Below are positions 15,921 through 25,023 of a stretch of 64,000 bases of DNA, in pieces. The position numbers and the translations under genes were made by a program. A model generated the notes under the pieces. The model saw nothing but the letters and a program-made list of their open reading frames with translations. It did not search any database and had not been told where the DNA came from. This DNA comes from an uncultured Acetatifactor sp. (lineage in GTDB: Bacteria; Bacillota; Clostridia; Lachnospirales; Lachnospiraceae): positions 62,001 through 126,000 of the forward strand of contig CAJTVB010000006.1 in NCBI GenBank assembly GCA_910579755.1, written 5' to 3'. Each line of letters opens with the position of its first letter. Position 1 is the stretch's first letter.

Positions 15921-16292
15921 ATGGCTCGTATCGCAGGTGTTGACTTACCGAGAGAAAAACGAATTGAGATCGGTCTGACTTATGTCTATGGGATCGGCAG
16001 ACCTACCGCAGGAAAGATCCTGGCGGAGGCAGGTGTTAATCCGGACACCAGAGTTAGGGACATTACCGACGACGAGGTGAAGAAGATCTCGGAAGCGATC
16101 GAAAGAATGGGAGTTACCGTAGAAGGTGACCTGAGGCGTGAGGTGGCTTTGAACATCAAGAGACTTCAGGAAATCGGCTGTTACCGCGGTATCCGTCATC
16201 GTAAGGGACTTCCTGTCCGCGGACAGAACACCAAGAACAACGCAAGAACCCGTAAGGGACCCAAGAGAACGGTTGCCAATAAGAAGAAGTAA
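15921..16292 (+). CDS. rpsM: 30S ribosomal protein S13
   Basis: 30S head protein contacting P-site tRNA and bridging to L5. It is 123 residues; ARIAGVDLPREKR at the N terminus and the basic tail RGQNTKNNARTRKGPKRT are typical. ATGGAGG precedes the ATG. It is the first gene after the long alpha-operon leader. Confidence 0.98.
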   Translation: MARIAGVDLPREKRIEIGLTYVYGIGRPTAGKILAEAGVNPDTRVRDITDDEVKKISEAIERMGVTVEGDLRREVALNIKRLQEIGCYRGIRHRKGLPVRGQNTKNNARTRKGPKRTVANKKK

Positions 16293-16344
16293 ACGGCAGG
16301 CGAATGTAACTGATAACAATTTGAGAAAGTAGGTTAGTTTAAAA

Positions 16345-16740
16345 ATGGCGAAACAAGTTGCAAAAAAAGTGACAAAGAAGCGCGTTAAGAAAAACGTTGA
16401 ACGCGGACAGGCACATATCCAGTCTTCTTTTAACAATACGATCGTCACTCTGACAGACAGTCAGGGTAACGCTCTGAGCTGGGCAAGTGCCGGTGGTCTG
16501 GGCTTTAGAGGTTCAAGGAAATCTACTCCGTATGCTGCGCAGATGGCGGCAGAGACAGCTACAAAGGCTGCTCTGGTACATGGCCTTAAATCTGTGGACG
16601 TGTTTGTAAAAGGACCTGGTTCAGGACGTGAGGCTGCGATCAGAGCTCTTTCCGCATGCGGACTTGAAGTGATCAGTATCCGCGACGTGACACCCGTTCC
16701 TCACAACGGATGCCGCCCGCCCAAACGCCGCCGCGTATAG
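16345..16740 (+). CDS. rpsK: 30S ribosomal protein S11
   Basis: 30S platform protein near the Shine-Dalgarno helix. It has 131 residues, with the conserved AHIQSSFNNTIVTLTDSQGN and the C-terminal signature SIRDVTPVPHNGCRPPKRRR. The upstream ribosome binding site (AAAGTAGG) is weak compared with its neighbours. Confidence 0.98.
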   Translation: MAKQVAKKVTKKRVKKNVERGQAHIQSSFNNTIVTLTDSQGNALSWASAGGLGFRGSRKSTPYAAQMAAETATKAALVHGLKSVDVFVKGPGSGREAAIRALSACGLEVISIRDVTPVPHNGCRPPKRRRV

Positions 16741-16845
16741 GCAAGGAGGAAGGAAAACAAGCGTCTGCGAAGCAGACCCGCAGAAGCATGTTGGAAGAAG
16801 GTACCTGTGTGTACTGTAAACAACCAGGAAAAGGAGAAAACATAA

Positions 16846-17439
16846 ATGGCAGTAAATCGTGTACCCGTATTGAAAAGATGCAGATCCCTGGGACTGGAGC
16901 CCGCATATCTGGGCTATGACAAAAAGTCCAATCGGCAGAATGCCCGGGCCGGAAAGAAGGTAAGTGAATACGGCCTGCAGCTTCGTGAAAAGCAGAAGGC
17001 AAAGTTCATCTACGGTGTCCTGGAGAAGCCTTTCCGCAATTATTATGAAAAGGCTGACCGTATGAAGGGAATGACAGGTGAAAACCTGATGATCATGCTG
17101 GAGAGAAGGCTTGACAGCGTAATCTTCCGTATGGGATTTGCAAGGACAAGGAGAGAGGCGAGACAGGTGGTTGGCCACAAGCATGTCTGTGTAAACGGCA
17201 AGGTGATCAACATTCCTTCTTACCTGATCAAGGCCGGCGATGTGGTGGAGATCAAGGAAGGCGCCAGGTCCATGCAGAGATATAAGGATATCGTGGAGGT
17301 GACCGGCGGCAGACTGGTACCTGAATGGATGGATGTTGACATGGAAAATTTAAAGGGAACCATCAAAAATCTTCCTACAAGAGAGATGATCGATGTACCT
17401 GTAAATGAAATGCTTATTGTCGAGTTGTACTCCAAGTAA
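16846..17439 (+). CDS. rpsD: 30S ribosomal protein S4
   Basis: Primary 16S-binding protein; the alpha-operon repressor in E. coli and a self-regulator in B. subtilis. The 197 residues fit the Clostridia zinc-free type, with the family block REKQKAKFIYGVLEKPFRNY and the S4 RNA-binding domain (about residues 87-150). The 105-bp spacer before it holds a perfect hairpin (GTCTGC/GCAGAC, about 16763-16777) and ends with AAAAGGAG. That hairpin could be a feedback site; this is inference. Confidence 0.98.
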   Translation: MAVNRVPVLKRCRSLGLEPAYLGYDKKSNRQNARAGKKVSEYGLQLREKQKAKFIYGVLEKPFRNYYEKADRMKGMTGENLMIMLERRLDSVIFRMGFARTRREARQVVGHKHVCVNGKVINIPSYLIKAGDVVEIKEGARSMQRYKDIVEVTGGRLVPEWMDVDMENLKGTIKNLPTREMIDVPVNEMLIVELYSK

Positions 17440-17450
17440 GCCCTGCTTGT

Positions 17451-17500
17451 CTCTGAGGCCATATATTTACCGTTTTTTCGGCAGATTTATGGCTTCAGAG
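17451..17500 (+). promoter_or_regulatory. Hairpin between rpsD and rpoA
   Basis: CTCTGAGGCCATA (17451-17463) pairs with TATGGCTTCAGAG (17488-17500) with one mismatch, enclosing a smaller CCG/CGG stem around a T-run. It has no terminal U-run, so it is more likely a processing or attenuation structure than a full terminator. The rpoA ribosome binding site lies 29 bp further on. Confidence 0.6.
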
Positions 17501-17542
17501 CGCTTGTGTCTTAGATAAACGTTCAAAAAGGAGGGTATTCGA

Positions 17543-18499
17543 GTGTTTGAATTTGAAAGACCTAATATTGAGGTCGCCGAGATTTCAGAAGACAAGAAGT
17601 ATGGCAAATTCGTTGTTGAGCCTTTGGAAAGAGGATATGGAATCACGCTTGGCAATTCTCTTAGAAGGATCATGCTTTCCTCCCTGCCCGGAGCAGCAGT
17701 AAGTCAGATCAAGATCGAGGGCGTACTGCATGAGTTCAGTTCTATCGCCGGCGTGAAGGAGGATGTGACTGAGATCATCATGAACATCAAGAGTCTCGCC
17801 ATCAGGAATAACAGCGAAACAAATGAGGCCAAGATCGCATACATCGAATTCGAGGGTGAAGGAGTTGTACACGCTTCTGATATCCAGGCGGATCAGGATA
17901 TTGAGATTCTGAATCCGGATCTGGTGATTGCCACTCTGAACGGAAAGAATACCAAGCTCTATATGGAACTGACCATTACCAAGGGCCGGGGCTATGTGAG
18001 TGCCGACAAAAACAAGCATGAGGATCTGCCCATCGGCGTAATTGCTGTGGATTCCATATACACACCGGTTGAACGGGTTAATGTGACGGTTGAAAATACC
18101 CGTGTGGGACAGATTACCGATTATGACAAGCTGACGCTGGATGTGTTTACCAACGGAACGCTGGTTCCTGACGAAGCCGTCAGCCTTGCGGCGAAGGTTT
18201 TGAGCGAGCACCTGGGCCTTTTCATCGATCTCTCCGAGAACGCCAAGACAGCAGAGGTTATGATCGAGAAGGAAGACGATGAAAAAGAAAAGGTTCTCGA
18301 GATGAGCATCGATGAGCTGGAGCTTTCAGTGCGTTCCTTTAACTGCCTGAAGAGAGCCGGCATCAATACGGTGGAGGAGCTCTGCAACAAGACCTCTGAG
18401 GACATGATGAAGGTCCGCAATCTGGGCCGGAAATCCCTGGAAGAGGTATTGGCGAAGCTGAAGGAATTGGGTTTACAGTTAAATCCCAGCGAAGAATAA
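17543..18499 (+). CDS. rpoA: RNA polymerase alpha subunit
   Basis: Dimerises to start RNA polymerase assembly. Its C-terminal domain contacts UP elements and activators. It is 318 residues. The N-terminal domain has GYGITLGNSLRRIMLSSLPG (about residues 32-51), and the C-terminal domain has LELSVRSFNCLKRAGINTVE and NLGRKSLEEV. The start is GTG at 17543, with AAAAGGAGGG upstream. Confidence 0.98.
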   Translation: MFEFERPNIEVAEISEDKKYGKFVVEPLERGYGITLGNSLRRIMLSSLPGAAVSQIKIEGVLHEFSSIAGVKEDVTEIIMNIKSLAIRNNSETNEAKIAYIEFEGEGVVHASDIQADQDIEILNPDLVIATLNGKNTKLYMELTITKGRGYVSADKNKHEDLPIGVIAVDSIYTPVERVNVTVENTRVGQITDYDKLTLDVFTNGTLVPDEAVSLAAKVLSEHLGLFIDLSENAKTAEVMIEKEDDEKEKVLEMSIDELELSVRSFNCLKRAGINTVEELCNKTSEDMMKVRNLGRKSLEEVLAKLKELGLQLNPSEE

Positions 18500-18640
18500 A
18501 GGAATGTTTGGTTATGCCGCCGGCGGTAATGCCAAAGGGTTCGCAGACGGTATATCTCTGAATGGAAAAATTATGCGTCCGGTAAGTAAGTCCGAAGAGC
18601 GTGGCCGGACGTGCCATAAATGGAGAAAGGAAAGAAAATC

Positions 18641-19177
18641 ATGGCAAAGTACAGAAAACTTGGCAGGACATCATCACAGAGAAAGGCATTGTTGAGAAAT
18701 CAGGTAACAGCCCTGCTTCATCATGGTAAGATCGTTACCACCGAGGCTAAGGCCAAGGAAGTGAGAAAGATTGCAGAGAGCCTGATCGCAATGGCTATAA
18801 AGGAAAAGGACAACTTTGAGACGGTGAAGGTTACCGCGAAGGTTCCTCAAAAGGATAAGGATGGCAAGCGTGTCAAAGAGGTAATTGACGGCAAGAAGGT
18901 TACCAAGTATGAGATGGTTGAGAAGGAGATCAAGAAGGATCTTCCCAGCAGACTTCACGTGAGACGCCAGATCCTGAGAGTTCTTTATCCCGTAGTATAT
19001 GTTCCTGCTGAGGCCGCCGGACGGAAAAGGAATACCAAGGAGATCGACCTGGTGGCAAAGCTTTTCGATGAATATGGCACCAAGTATGCCAACCGGAAGG
19101 GCGGATATACCAGGATTGTCAAGCTCGGACCCAGAAAAGGGGATGCGGCTATGGAAGTGATTCTGGAGCTGGTATAA
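18641..19177 (+). CDS. rplQ: 50S ribosomal protein L17, long form
   Basis: 50S protein near the tunnel exit. The frame is open to 18620, but the family N terminus AKYRKLGRTSSQRKALLRN starts at ATG 18641, which has GAAAGGAAAG upstream. At 178 residues it is much longer than the usual 113-130. The extra length is a Lys/Glu-rich insertion at roughly residues 68-110, between the conserved N domain and the C-terminal VARLFDEYG-like end (here VAKLFDEYGTKYANRKGGYT). The spacer 18500-18640 carries a GTCCGG/CCGGAC stem. A terminator follows the gene. Confidence 0.96.
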   Translation: MAKYRKLGRTSSQRKALLRNQVTALLHHGKIVTTEAKAKEVRKIAESLIAMAIKEKDNFETVKVTAKVPQKDKDGKRVKEVIDGKKVTKYEMVEKEIKKDLPSRLHVRRQILRVLYPVVYVPAEAAGRKRNTKEIDLVAKLFDEYGTKYANRKGGYTRIVKLGPRKGDAAMEVILELV

Positions 19178-19216
19178 AGTGTAATGGGAATGAAGTTTTT
19201 CTAAGGTTGTGAAAGG

Positions 19217-19261
19217 ACCTGTCTTACACATAGCGATTGTGATGTGTAAGGCAGGTTTTTT
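19217..19261 (+). terminator. Terminator ending the ribosomal supercluster
   Basis: ACCTGTCTTACACAT (19217-19231) pairs with ATGTGTAAGGCAGGT (19242-19256), followed by TTTTTT. Confidence 0.9.
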
Positions 19262-19310
19262 GCATCGTGAGAAAGCTTATGTCATTTTAAAAGAAGAAGG
19301 AGGAAGCGAA

Positions 19311-21173
19311 ATGTACTTGATTCCACAGCCCAGGAGAGAGGAACGGGGAACAGGTATTTACCGGTTATCCTGGAAAGGCAGTATACGCCTTGACGGCTGC
19401 AGGGAACAGGCCCTGGGCTATGCGGCGCTTTTGCAGCAGGAGATCCGGGAGGACCTGGGATTTGACTGGCAGATTACCACCGTCACAGGTCGTTCAGGAA
19501 AGGACGGCATTATCCTTGAGATAAAGGAAGAGGATCGTCCGGAGAATTATTATTTGTCTGTGACAGAAGAGGGGATACGCATTACAGGATGCGATAAGGC
19601 GGGACTATTGTATGGCGTGCAGACCCTGAGACAGATGGTGAGGCAGTGTGGTGCACATCTTCCGGTGACGGAGATCTGGGACGGGCCGGAAATACCACAC
19701 AGAGGTTTTTATCAGGATGTATCCAGAGGGCGCATTCTTACACTGGAGGAAATGAAAAAGCTTGTGGATACCTGTAGCTTTTATAAGCTGAATCAGCTGC
19801 AGCTGTACGTGGAAACCAGCTATTGTTTTGAGGGCTTCAGTGAGACCTGGAGGGACAATACGCCGCTTTCCGCGGAGGAAATCATGGAGCTGGATGATTA
19901 CTGTGCGTCCAGGCAGATCGAGCTGGTTCCCTCTCTGGCCAGTTTCGGTCATCTGTACGGCGTTCTGCGCACCAGAGACTATGGTCATCTGTGCGAGCTG
20001 GAGGAGCGGGTTGAGAGATTTTCCATGACAGACCGTATGGCCCATCATACGGTGGATGTGAGCAATGAGGAAAGCTTTGTGATGGTTCGGGACAGGATCC
20101 GGGATTTTATGAGACTGTTCCGTTCGGATAAGTTTAATGTATGTGCAGACGAGACCTTTGACTTGGGAAAGGGCAGAAGCAGGCTTCTTGCGGAGGAAAA
20201 AGGCGTTTCCGTTATTTATCTGGAGTTCCTTAACCGCCTCTGCCAGGAAATCCTGGCCCAGGGGAAAACACCTATGTTCTGGGGTGATGTTCTTATAAGG
20301 CATCCGGAATGCATCGAAAAGCTGCCTCGGGAATCCATTTTCCTGAATTGGGAGTACAGTCCTCAGGTGAAGGAGGATCAGGTGGAAACACTGAGCCGCG
20401 TGGGAGTGGAAAAGCTGTATCTGTGCCCTGGAATTCAGTGCTGGAATCACATGATTGCCAGACATCATGACGCATACCTCAATATATCCAAAATGTGCCG
20501 CAATGCCCATAAGTATCATGTCCTTGGAGTATTGAATACCTGTTGGGGAGATTTTGGCCACATAGCAGATCCGGCGTCTTCTGTTATCGGTCTGATCTAC
20601 GGATCGGCTTTTTCCTGGAGCAGCAATATTCTGTCTGAGGAGGAGATTAACAGGCAGATTTCCCGGGTGGAATACGGAGACCGGGAGGAAGATATAGTAG
20701 CTGTATTGTCAGAATTGGCGGAATATGACAACTCCTGCTGGAGAGAGCTGATTTATTTTCGGGAGCATATGGAAAAGGGCGGAGACCCTGCAGAGATAGC
20801 CAAGAGATTGCCTGACAGGGATATGAGCGGTTTGGAGGAGCAGCTTCGGATCGCAGAAGAAAAGATGGACCTATTGTATAGAAAGGCTCTAACCCTGAGC
20901 GGATCAGGTAAAGAGAAGCTGGCGGCCGACATAATTATGGGCGAAGGTCAAATCCTGTGGGTCAGGGTCTGGAGGGCCGCAGTCTCTGTTTTGACAGGAG
21001 AGCCGTCCTGCACGGGGGAGGAGCGCCGGAGCCTGGCGGTACAGTTGGAGGAGTGGTATATGGAATACAAAAAGCTGTGGCGCAGAAGCTCCAAGGAAGG
21101 CGAGCTTTTCCGTCTTACGGAGGTGGTCTGCTGGTATGCGGATCAGCTGAGGAGAGAGGTGCCTTTTTCATAA
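19311..21173 (+). CDS. Beta-N-acetylhexosaminidase, GH20-like
   Basis: Predicted to cleave terminal N-acetylhexosamine from glycans or glycoconjugates. The start is ATG 19311, with AAGGAGG upstream; the product is 620 residues. An N-terminal GH20b-like alpha/beta domain covers about residues 1-125, and the TIM barrel begins at HRGFYQDVSRGRILTLEEM. The expected Asp-Glu catalytic pair is in CADETFDLG (D280-E281), followed by WGD and WEY motifs. No signal peptide is visible, so it probably acts inside the cell on imported saccharides. It sits between rplQ and the ecf genes, where most Firmicutes have nothing. Confidence 0.8.
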   Translation: MYLIPQPRREERGTGIYRLSWKGSIRLDGCREQALGYAALLQQEIREDLGFDWQITTVTGRSGKDGIILEIKEEDRPENYYLSVTEEGIRITGCDKAGLLYGVQTLRQMVRQCGAHLPVTEIWDGPEIPHRGFYQDVSRGRILTLEEMKKLVDTCSFYKLNQLQLYVETSYCFEGFSETWRDNTPLSAEEIMELDDYCASRQIELVPSLASFGHLYGVLRTRDYGHLCELEERVERFSMTDRMAHHTVDVSNEESFVMVRDRIRDFMRLFRSDKFNVCADETFDLGKGRSRLLAEEKGVSVIYLEFLNRLCQEILAQGKTPMFWGDVLIRHPECIEKLPRESIFLNWEYSPQVKEDQVETLSRVGVEKLYLCPGIQCWNHMIARHHDAYLNISKMCRNAHKYHVLGVLNTCWGDFGHIADPASSVIGLIYGSAFSWSSNILSEEEINRQISRVEYGDREEDIVAVLSELAEYDNSCWRELIYFREHMEKGGDPAEIAKRLPDRDMSGLEEQLRIAEEKMDLLYRKALTLSGSGKEKLAADIIMGEGQILWVRVWRAAVSVLTGEPSCTGEERRSLAVQLEEWYMEYKKLWRRSSKEGELFRLTEVVCWYADQLRREVPFS

Positions 21174-21253
21174 CCCGTAAGCTCCGGCAGACTGCCGGAT
21201 ACGATATTTGCCGGACTGCAGTATAATGCCGGAGTACAACGGACTGCGAGAAC

Positions 21254-22267
21254 TCAGGGGAGAGATTTCTGGAAATGCTGATAATCTTTGGATTGATTCC
21301 AGTTTCCGCCCCAGGTGAATCCATGAGAAGTAAACAGCTTGTAGCACAGATCTTCATCATCAATTTTATAGGCGAAGCGGGCGGAGCGGTCCGCGTAATC
21401 CAGGGCGGCAGCGGGAGATACGATCTCGGTGCCGTCCTTCTCGTAGGTGATGTAAGGATTATAGAGGGGATTAATATCCACAGCAAGTCCATAGGCGTGG
21501 CGGGACAGGGTTTGTGTCCCTTCCACCACTCTGTAGTTGAAGCAGGAGGTGTTGTTGTCCTCCATGGAGGCCGTATCGTCTGCGTTATATTCGTCGATCA
21601 GAAGTACCTTTTCCAGCATGTACTCATTGCGGTGCAGCTCATAAAAAATTTCCACCAGATCCTGGGCAATGAGCGCGTTGCAGATCAGCTCGCCTTCTAC
21701 AGAATTTCCTTCAAAATCGTAATGTAAAATGTGAACATAGCGAAGCTGGTCCAGGGTAATCGCAGGAGCGGCGGCATTTTCGTCACTGGACTTGGCGGGA
21801 TAGGAGATACCGGTGATATATCGGCACAGCCGGTCCGAGAGCGGTTCATAATAAAACCCTTCCTGATATTCTACCCGCTGGTCCGCCTGGGAAGTGCCGT
21901 TCAGAAAGGCGCCTGTCAAGGTGGAAGACGATTCATCAGCGCCGTTGTCCGGCGTGGGACTGATGCCGTTCTGAGAGAAATCAGCGTTATCCGGTGAAGA
22001 GCCAGGTCTGTCCTGAGAAGGGGCGTTGTCCGGCGAGGCATCTGTGACGCTGGGGGAGGGAACGCCGTGGCTTTGCTCTGCCTCCGGCCAGTCCGGAAAA
22101 AGTACTCCGGCGGCGGGGCCGGAGAGCGGGCGGCTTTGAGACTCCTCCAGGCCGGCATACTCGGACAGGCTCATGGAATTACTTTGAGCCAGCCGGGAGA
22201 GCCCGGAGGCGACTACGGTAATGGCCGCCAGGATGATAAGCAGCTGGATTATTTTTGATCTGTTCAT
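21254..22267 (-). CDS. Membrane-anchored M15-family peptidase (VanY/CwlK-like)
   Basis: Predicted cell-wall peptidase, D-Ala-D-Ala carboxypeptidase or L,D-endopeptidase. It is 337 residues from ATG 22267; that start is favoured over an upstream TTG because AAAGGA is well spaced to it. It has an N-terminal signal anchor (about residues 5-25), then a long low-complexity Ser/Pro/Asp-rich linker (about 35-120). The C-terminal zinc domain has ligands in SRHAYGLAVDI (His about 256, Asp about 263) and DYQHF (His about 331). It is convergent with the GH20 gene and divergent from ecfA1. Confidence 0.82.
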   Translation of the reverse strand: MNRSKIIQLLIILAAITVVASGLSRLAQSNSMSLSEYAGLEESQSRPLSGPAAGVLFPDWPEAEQSHGVPSPSVTDASPDNAPSQDRPGSSPDNADFSQNGISPTPDNGADESSSTLTGAFLNGTSQADQRVEYQEGFYYEPLSDRLCRYITGISYPAKSSDENAAAPAITLDQLRYVHILHYDFEGNSVEGELICNALIAQDLVEIFYELHRNEYMLEKVLLIDEYNADDTASMEDNNTSCFNYRVVEGTQTLSRHAYGLAVDINPLYNPYITYEKDGTEIVSPAAALDYADRSARFAYKIDDEDLCYKLFTSHGFTWGGNWNQSKDYQHFQKSLP

Positions 22268-22405
22268 ATTCAAATCCTTTCAATGATTGACAGAATTCTT
22301 CGCAGGGTCTGAAAATTTTATCATATGAAGGTATCTGTGTCAACTGGGGCGGAAGATTAAGGGCTTATATCGCGGAAAAAGGGCTGTGATGCAAAAAGTT
22401 GACGG

Positions 22406-22434
22406 TTGTAATTCCCGGGATAATTTACTATAAT
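22406..22434 (+). promoter_or_regulatory. Promoter of ecfA1-ecfA2-ecfT-truA
   Basis: TTGTAA (22406-22411), 17 bp, TATAAT (22429-22434), about 40 bp before ecfA1. Confidence 0.7.
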
Positions 22435-22474
22435 GAGAAAAGAATTTTAAGGATCGGAGAGCAGGATTGCAGGA

Positions 22475-23332
22475 ATGGGAATTATCAGGGCGAAGGACGT
22501 TGTATATGAATATATCAGGCGGGATGAGGAAGGCAATGTAGAGGGAATTACCAGGGCAGTGGATCAGGTGAGCCTGGATGTAAAGCAGGGGGATTTTATT
22601 GCCATTCTGGGACACAACGGATCGGGCAAGTCCACCCTGGCCAAGCATATCAATGCCATTCTGAATCCTACGGAAGGTACGGTATGGGTGGACGGCATGG
22701 ACACCCGGGACGATACAAAGACCTGGGACATCCGCCAGAGAGCGGGGATGGTATTTCAGAACCCCGACAATCAGATCATCGGTCAGGTGGTAGAGGAGGA
22801 TGTGGGGTTTGGACCGGAGAACATGGGCATCCCTACGAAGGAGATCTGGGAGCGGGTGGAGGAGAGCCTTAAGGCGGTGGGAATGTATGAATTCCGCAAG
22901 CATTCTCCCAACAAGCTGTCCGGCGGACAGAAGCAGAGAGTTTCCATTGCTGGAGTACTGGCCATGCATCCCAAGTGTATTGTGCTGGACGAGCCAACAG
23001 CCATGCTGGACCCCCGGGGAAGAAAGGAAGTTATCCGTGCGGTGCGTGCTCTGAACCAGGTGGAGGGAGTAACTGCGGTACTGATCACACATTACATGGA
23101 AGAGACCATATATGCAGATAAGGTTTTTGTTATGGACGGCGGCAAAATTGCCATGGAGGGGACGCCCAGGGAGATTTTTTCTCAGGTGGAGAGGCTTAAG
23201 GAATTGCGACTGGACGTTCCTCAGGTGACGCTTCTGGCCTATGAGCTGCAAAACAGGGGGCTGAAGCTGCCAAGGGGAATACTTACGATTGAGGAGCTGT
23301 CGGATGCGTTGTCCGGCAGCGGTGTTCGGTGA
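22475..23332 (+). CDS. ecfA1: Energy-coupling factor transporter ATPase 1
   Basis: One of two ATPases of the group II ECF module that powers vitamin and metal uptake through exchangeable S components. It is 285 residues: Walker A GHNGSGKST (about 46-54), Q-loop FQNPDNQ, ABC signature LSGGQKQRV (about 147-155) and Walker B CIVLDEPTAML. The order ecfA1-ecfA2-ecfT-truA is the standard Firmicutes arrangement after rplQ. Its end overlaps the frame of ecfA2, which starts 14 bp downstream. Confidence 0.95.
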   Translation: MGIIRAKDVVYEYIRRDEEGNVEGITRAVDQVSLDVKQGDFIAILGHNGSGKSTLAKHINAILNPTEGTVWVDGMDTRDDTKTWDIRQRAGMVFQNPDNQIIGQVVEEDVGFGPENMGIPTKEIWERVEESLKAVGMYEFRKHSPNKLSGGQKQRVSIAGVLAMHPKCIVLDEPTAMLDPRGRKEVIRAVRALNQVEGVTAVLITHYMEETIYADKVFVMDGGKIAMEGTPREIFSQVERLKELRLDVPQVTLLAYELQNRGLKLPRGILTIEELSDALSGSGVR

Positions 23333-23345
23333 ACGGGAGAGTGAC

Positions 23346-24200
23346 ATGTCCATTATTGTAGATCATGTAAGTTATATATATGGGGCGGATACGCCCCTGG
23401 CGGTGACGGCGCTGGACGATATCTGCCTGCAGATTCCCGACGGGCAGTTTGTAGGGATCATCGGACATACCGGTTCCGGAAAATCCACGCTGGTACAGCA
23501 TCTCAACGGGTTGATCCGTGCCACATCGGGTCACATATATTTTAACGGCGAGGATATCTATGACAGCGATTTTGATCGGAAGAAGCTGCGCGGCAGGGTA
23601 GGGCTGGTTTTTCAGTATCCCGAGCATCAGCTTTTTGAGGTGGATGTTTTTTCCGATGTATGCTTCGGCCCCAAAAATCTGGGTCTGGACAGGAAGGAAG
23701 TAGAGCTTCGCGCCTATGAGGCTCTGCGGAAGGTGGGGCTTCCGGACGAGCTGTTTTATCAGTCGCCCTTTGAACTGTCCGGGGGACAAAAGCGGCGGGC
23801 GGCTATAGCGGGAGTGCTGGCCATGAAGCCGGAGGTGCTGATCCTGGACGAACCCACGGCAGGGCTTGACCCTAAGGGCCGGGACGAGATCCTGCACCAG
23901 ATCAAGCAGCTTCAGAAGGAAACTGGAATGACGATTCTCCTGGTGTCGCACAGCATGGAGGACGTGGCAGAGTATGTGGACCGGATCATTGTGATGAACC
24001 GCGGTAAGATTTTGTTTGACAATGTTCCCAGAGAGGTGTTTTCCCATTACAGGGAGCTGGAGGAGGTGGGGCTTGCGGCCCCGCAGGTGACATATATTCT
24101 CAATGAGCTGAGGGCCGGAGGCCTGAAGGTGGACGTGAACGCCACTACCATCGGGGAGGCGGCGGATACTATATGTATGGCAATGGGGCTTGGAGGTTGA
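23346..24200 (+). CDS. ecfA2: Energy-coupling factor transporter ATPase 2
   Basis: Second ATPase of the ECF module, pairing with EcfA1 beneath EcfT. The start is ATG 23346, giving 284 residues opening MSIIVDHVSYIYGADTPLA. Walker A is GHTGSGKST (about 40-48), the signature LSGGQKRRA (about 145-153), and Walker B VLILDEPTAGLD. It is followed one base later by the ecfT start, which implies coupled translation. Confidence 0.95.
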   Translation: MSIIVDHVSYIYGADTPLAVTALDDICLQIPDGQFVGIIGHTGSGKSTLVQHLNGLIRATSGHIYFNGEDIYDSDFDRKKLRGRVGLVFQYPEHQLFEVDVFSDVCFGPKNLGLDRKEVELRAYEALRKVGLPDELFYQSPFELSGGQKRRAAIAGVLAMKPEVLILDEPTAGLDPKGRDEILHQIKQLQKETGMTILLVSHSMEDVAEYVDRIIVMNRGKILFDNVPREVFSHYRELEEVGLAAPQVTYILNELRAGGLKVDVNATTIGEAADTICMAMGLGG

Positions 24201-24201
24201 T

Positions 24202-25008
24202 ATGCTGAGAGACATTACTCTGGGACAATATTATCAGACGGATTCCGTGATCCACAGGCTGGATCCGCGGGTAAAGCTTGCAGGTACGCTTCTGTTTATT
24301 ATCTCCCTGTTCTTTTTTCAAAATTTCCTGGGGTATCTGGCGGCGGCGCTGTTTCTGGGCCTTGTCATCGGGCTTTCCCATGTTCCTTTTCGGTTTATGG
24401 TGCGGGGGATGAAGGCAATTATTTTTCTGCTCCTGCTGACGGTGGTGTTCAATCTGTTTTTGACGCCGGGCACGCCTTTAGTGACATTCTGGAAGGTGAC
24501 CATCACCCAGGAGGGGCTGCGGACGGCGGTGAGCATGGCCATTCGTCTGACGCTGCTGATCATTGGCTCATCCGTGATGACGTTGACTACCACGCCGAAT
24601 AATCTCACGGACGGAATGGAACGGGGGATGCGCCCCTTGAAGCTGTTTCGTGTTCCGGTTCATGAGGTGGCTATGATGATGTCTATTGCTCTGCGGTTCA
24701 TTCCCATTTTATTGGAGGAGACAGACAAGATTATGAAGGCGCAGATCGCCCGGGGAGCGGATTTCGAGAGCGGGAATCTGATGAAAAGGGCCAAAGCGCT
24801 GGTGCCTCTGTTGGTGCCGCTTTTTATTTCCGCTTTCCGCCGGGCCAACGATCTGGCCATGGCCATGGAGGCAAGATGCTATCGGGGAGGCGAGGGAAGA
24901 ACGAAAATGAAGCCTCTGATTTACAGAAGGCGGGACAAGCTGGCATATCTTTTCATTTTGCTGTATCTGTGTGTGAGCATTCCTGTGGGAAGGCTGAGCT
25001 TTTTCTGA
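24202..25008 (+). CDS. ecfT: Energy-coupling factor transmembrane subunit EcfT
   Basis: Scaffold membrane protein linking the EcfA ATPases to S components. ATG 24202 is chosen because GGAGG lies at 24192-24196; the product is 268 residues. It has about five to six hydrophobic segments and the two coupling motifs: QIARGADFESG, and a second one read as MEARCYRGG with Cys in place of the usual Gly. No S component is encoded nearby, as expected for a shared group II module. Confidence 0.94.
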   Translation: MLRDITLGQYYQTDSVIHRLDPRVKLAGTLLFIISLFFFQNFLGYLAAALFLGLVIGLSHVPFRFMVRGMKAIIFLLLLTVVFNLFLTPGTPLVTFWKVTITQEGLRTAVSMAIRLTLLIIGSSVMTLTTTPNNLTDGMERGMRPLKLFRVPVHEVAMMMSIALRFIPILLEETDKIMKAQIARGADFESGNLMKRAKALVPLLVPLFISAFRRANDLAMAMEARCYRGGEGRTKMKPLIYRRRDKLAYLFILLYLCVSIPVGRLSFF

Positions 25009-25023
25009 GGGAGGAGGTGCTTT

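Noticed and set aside
16788..16919. Small frame with a CxxC motif before rpsD
   Set aside because: It overlaps the rpsD start out of frame, has a poor ribosome binding site, and the Cys pair is probably chance.
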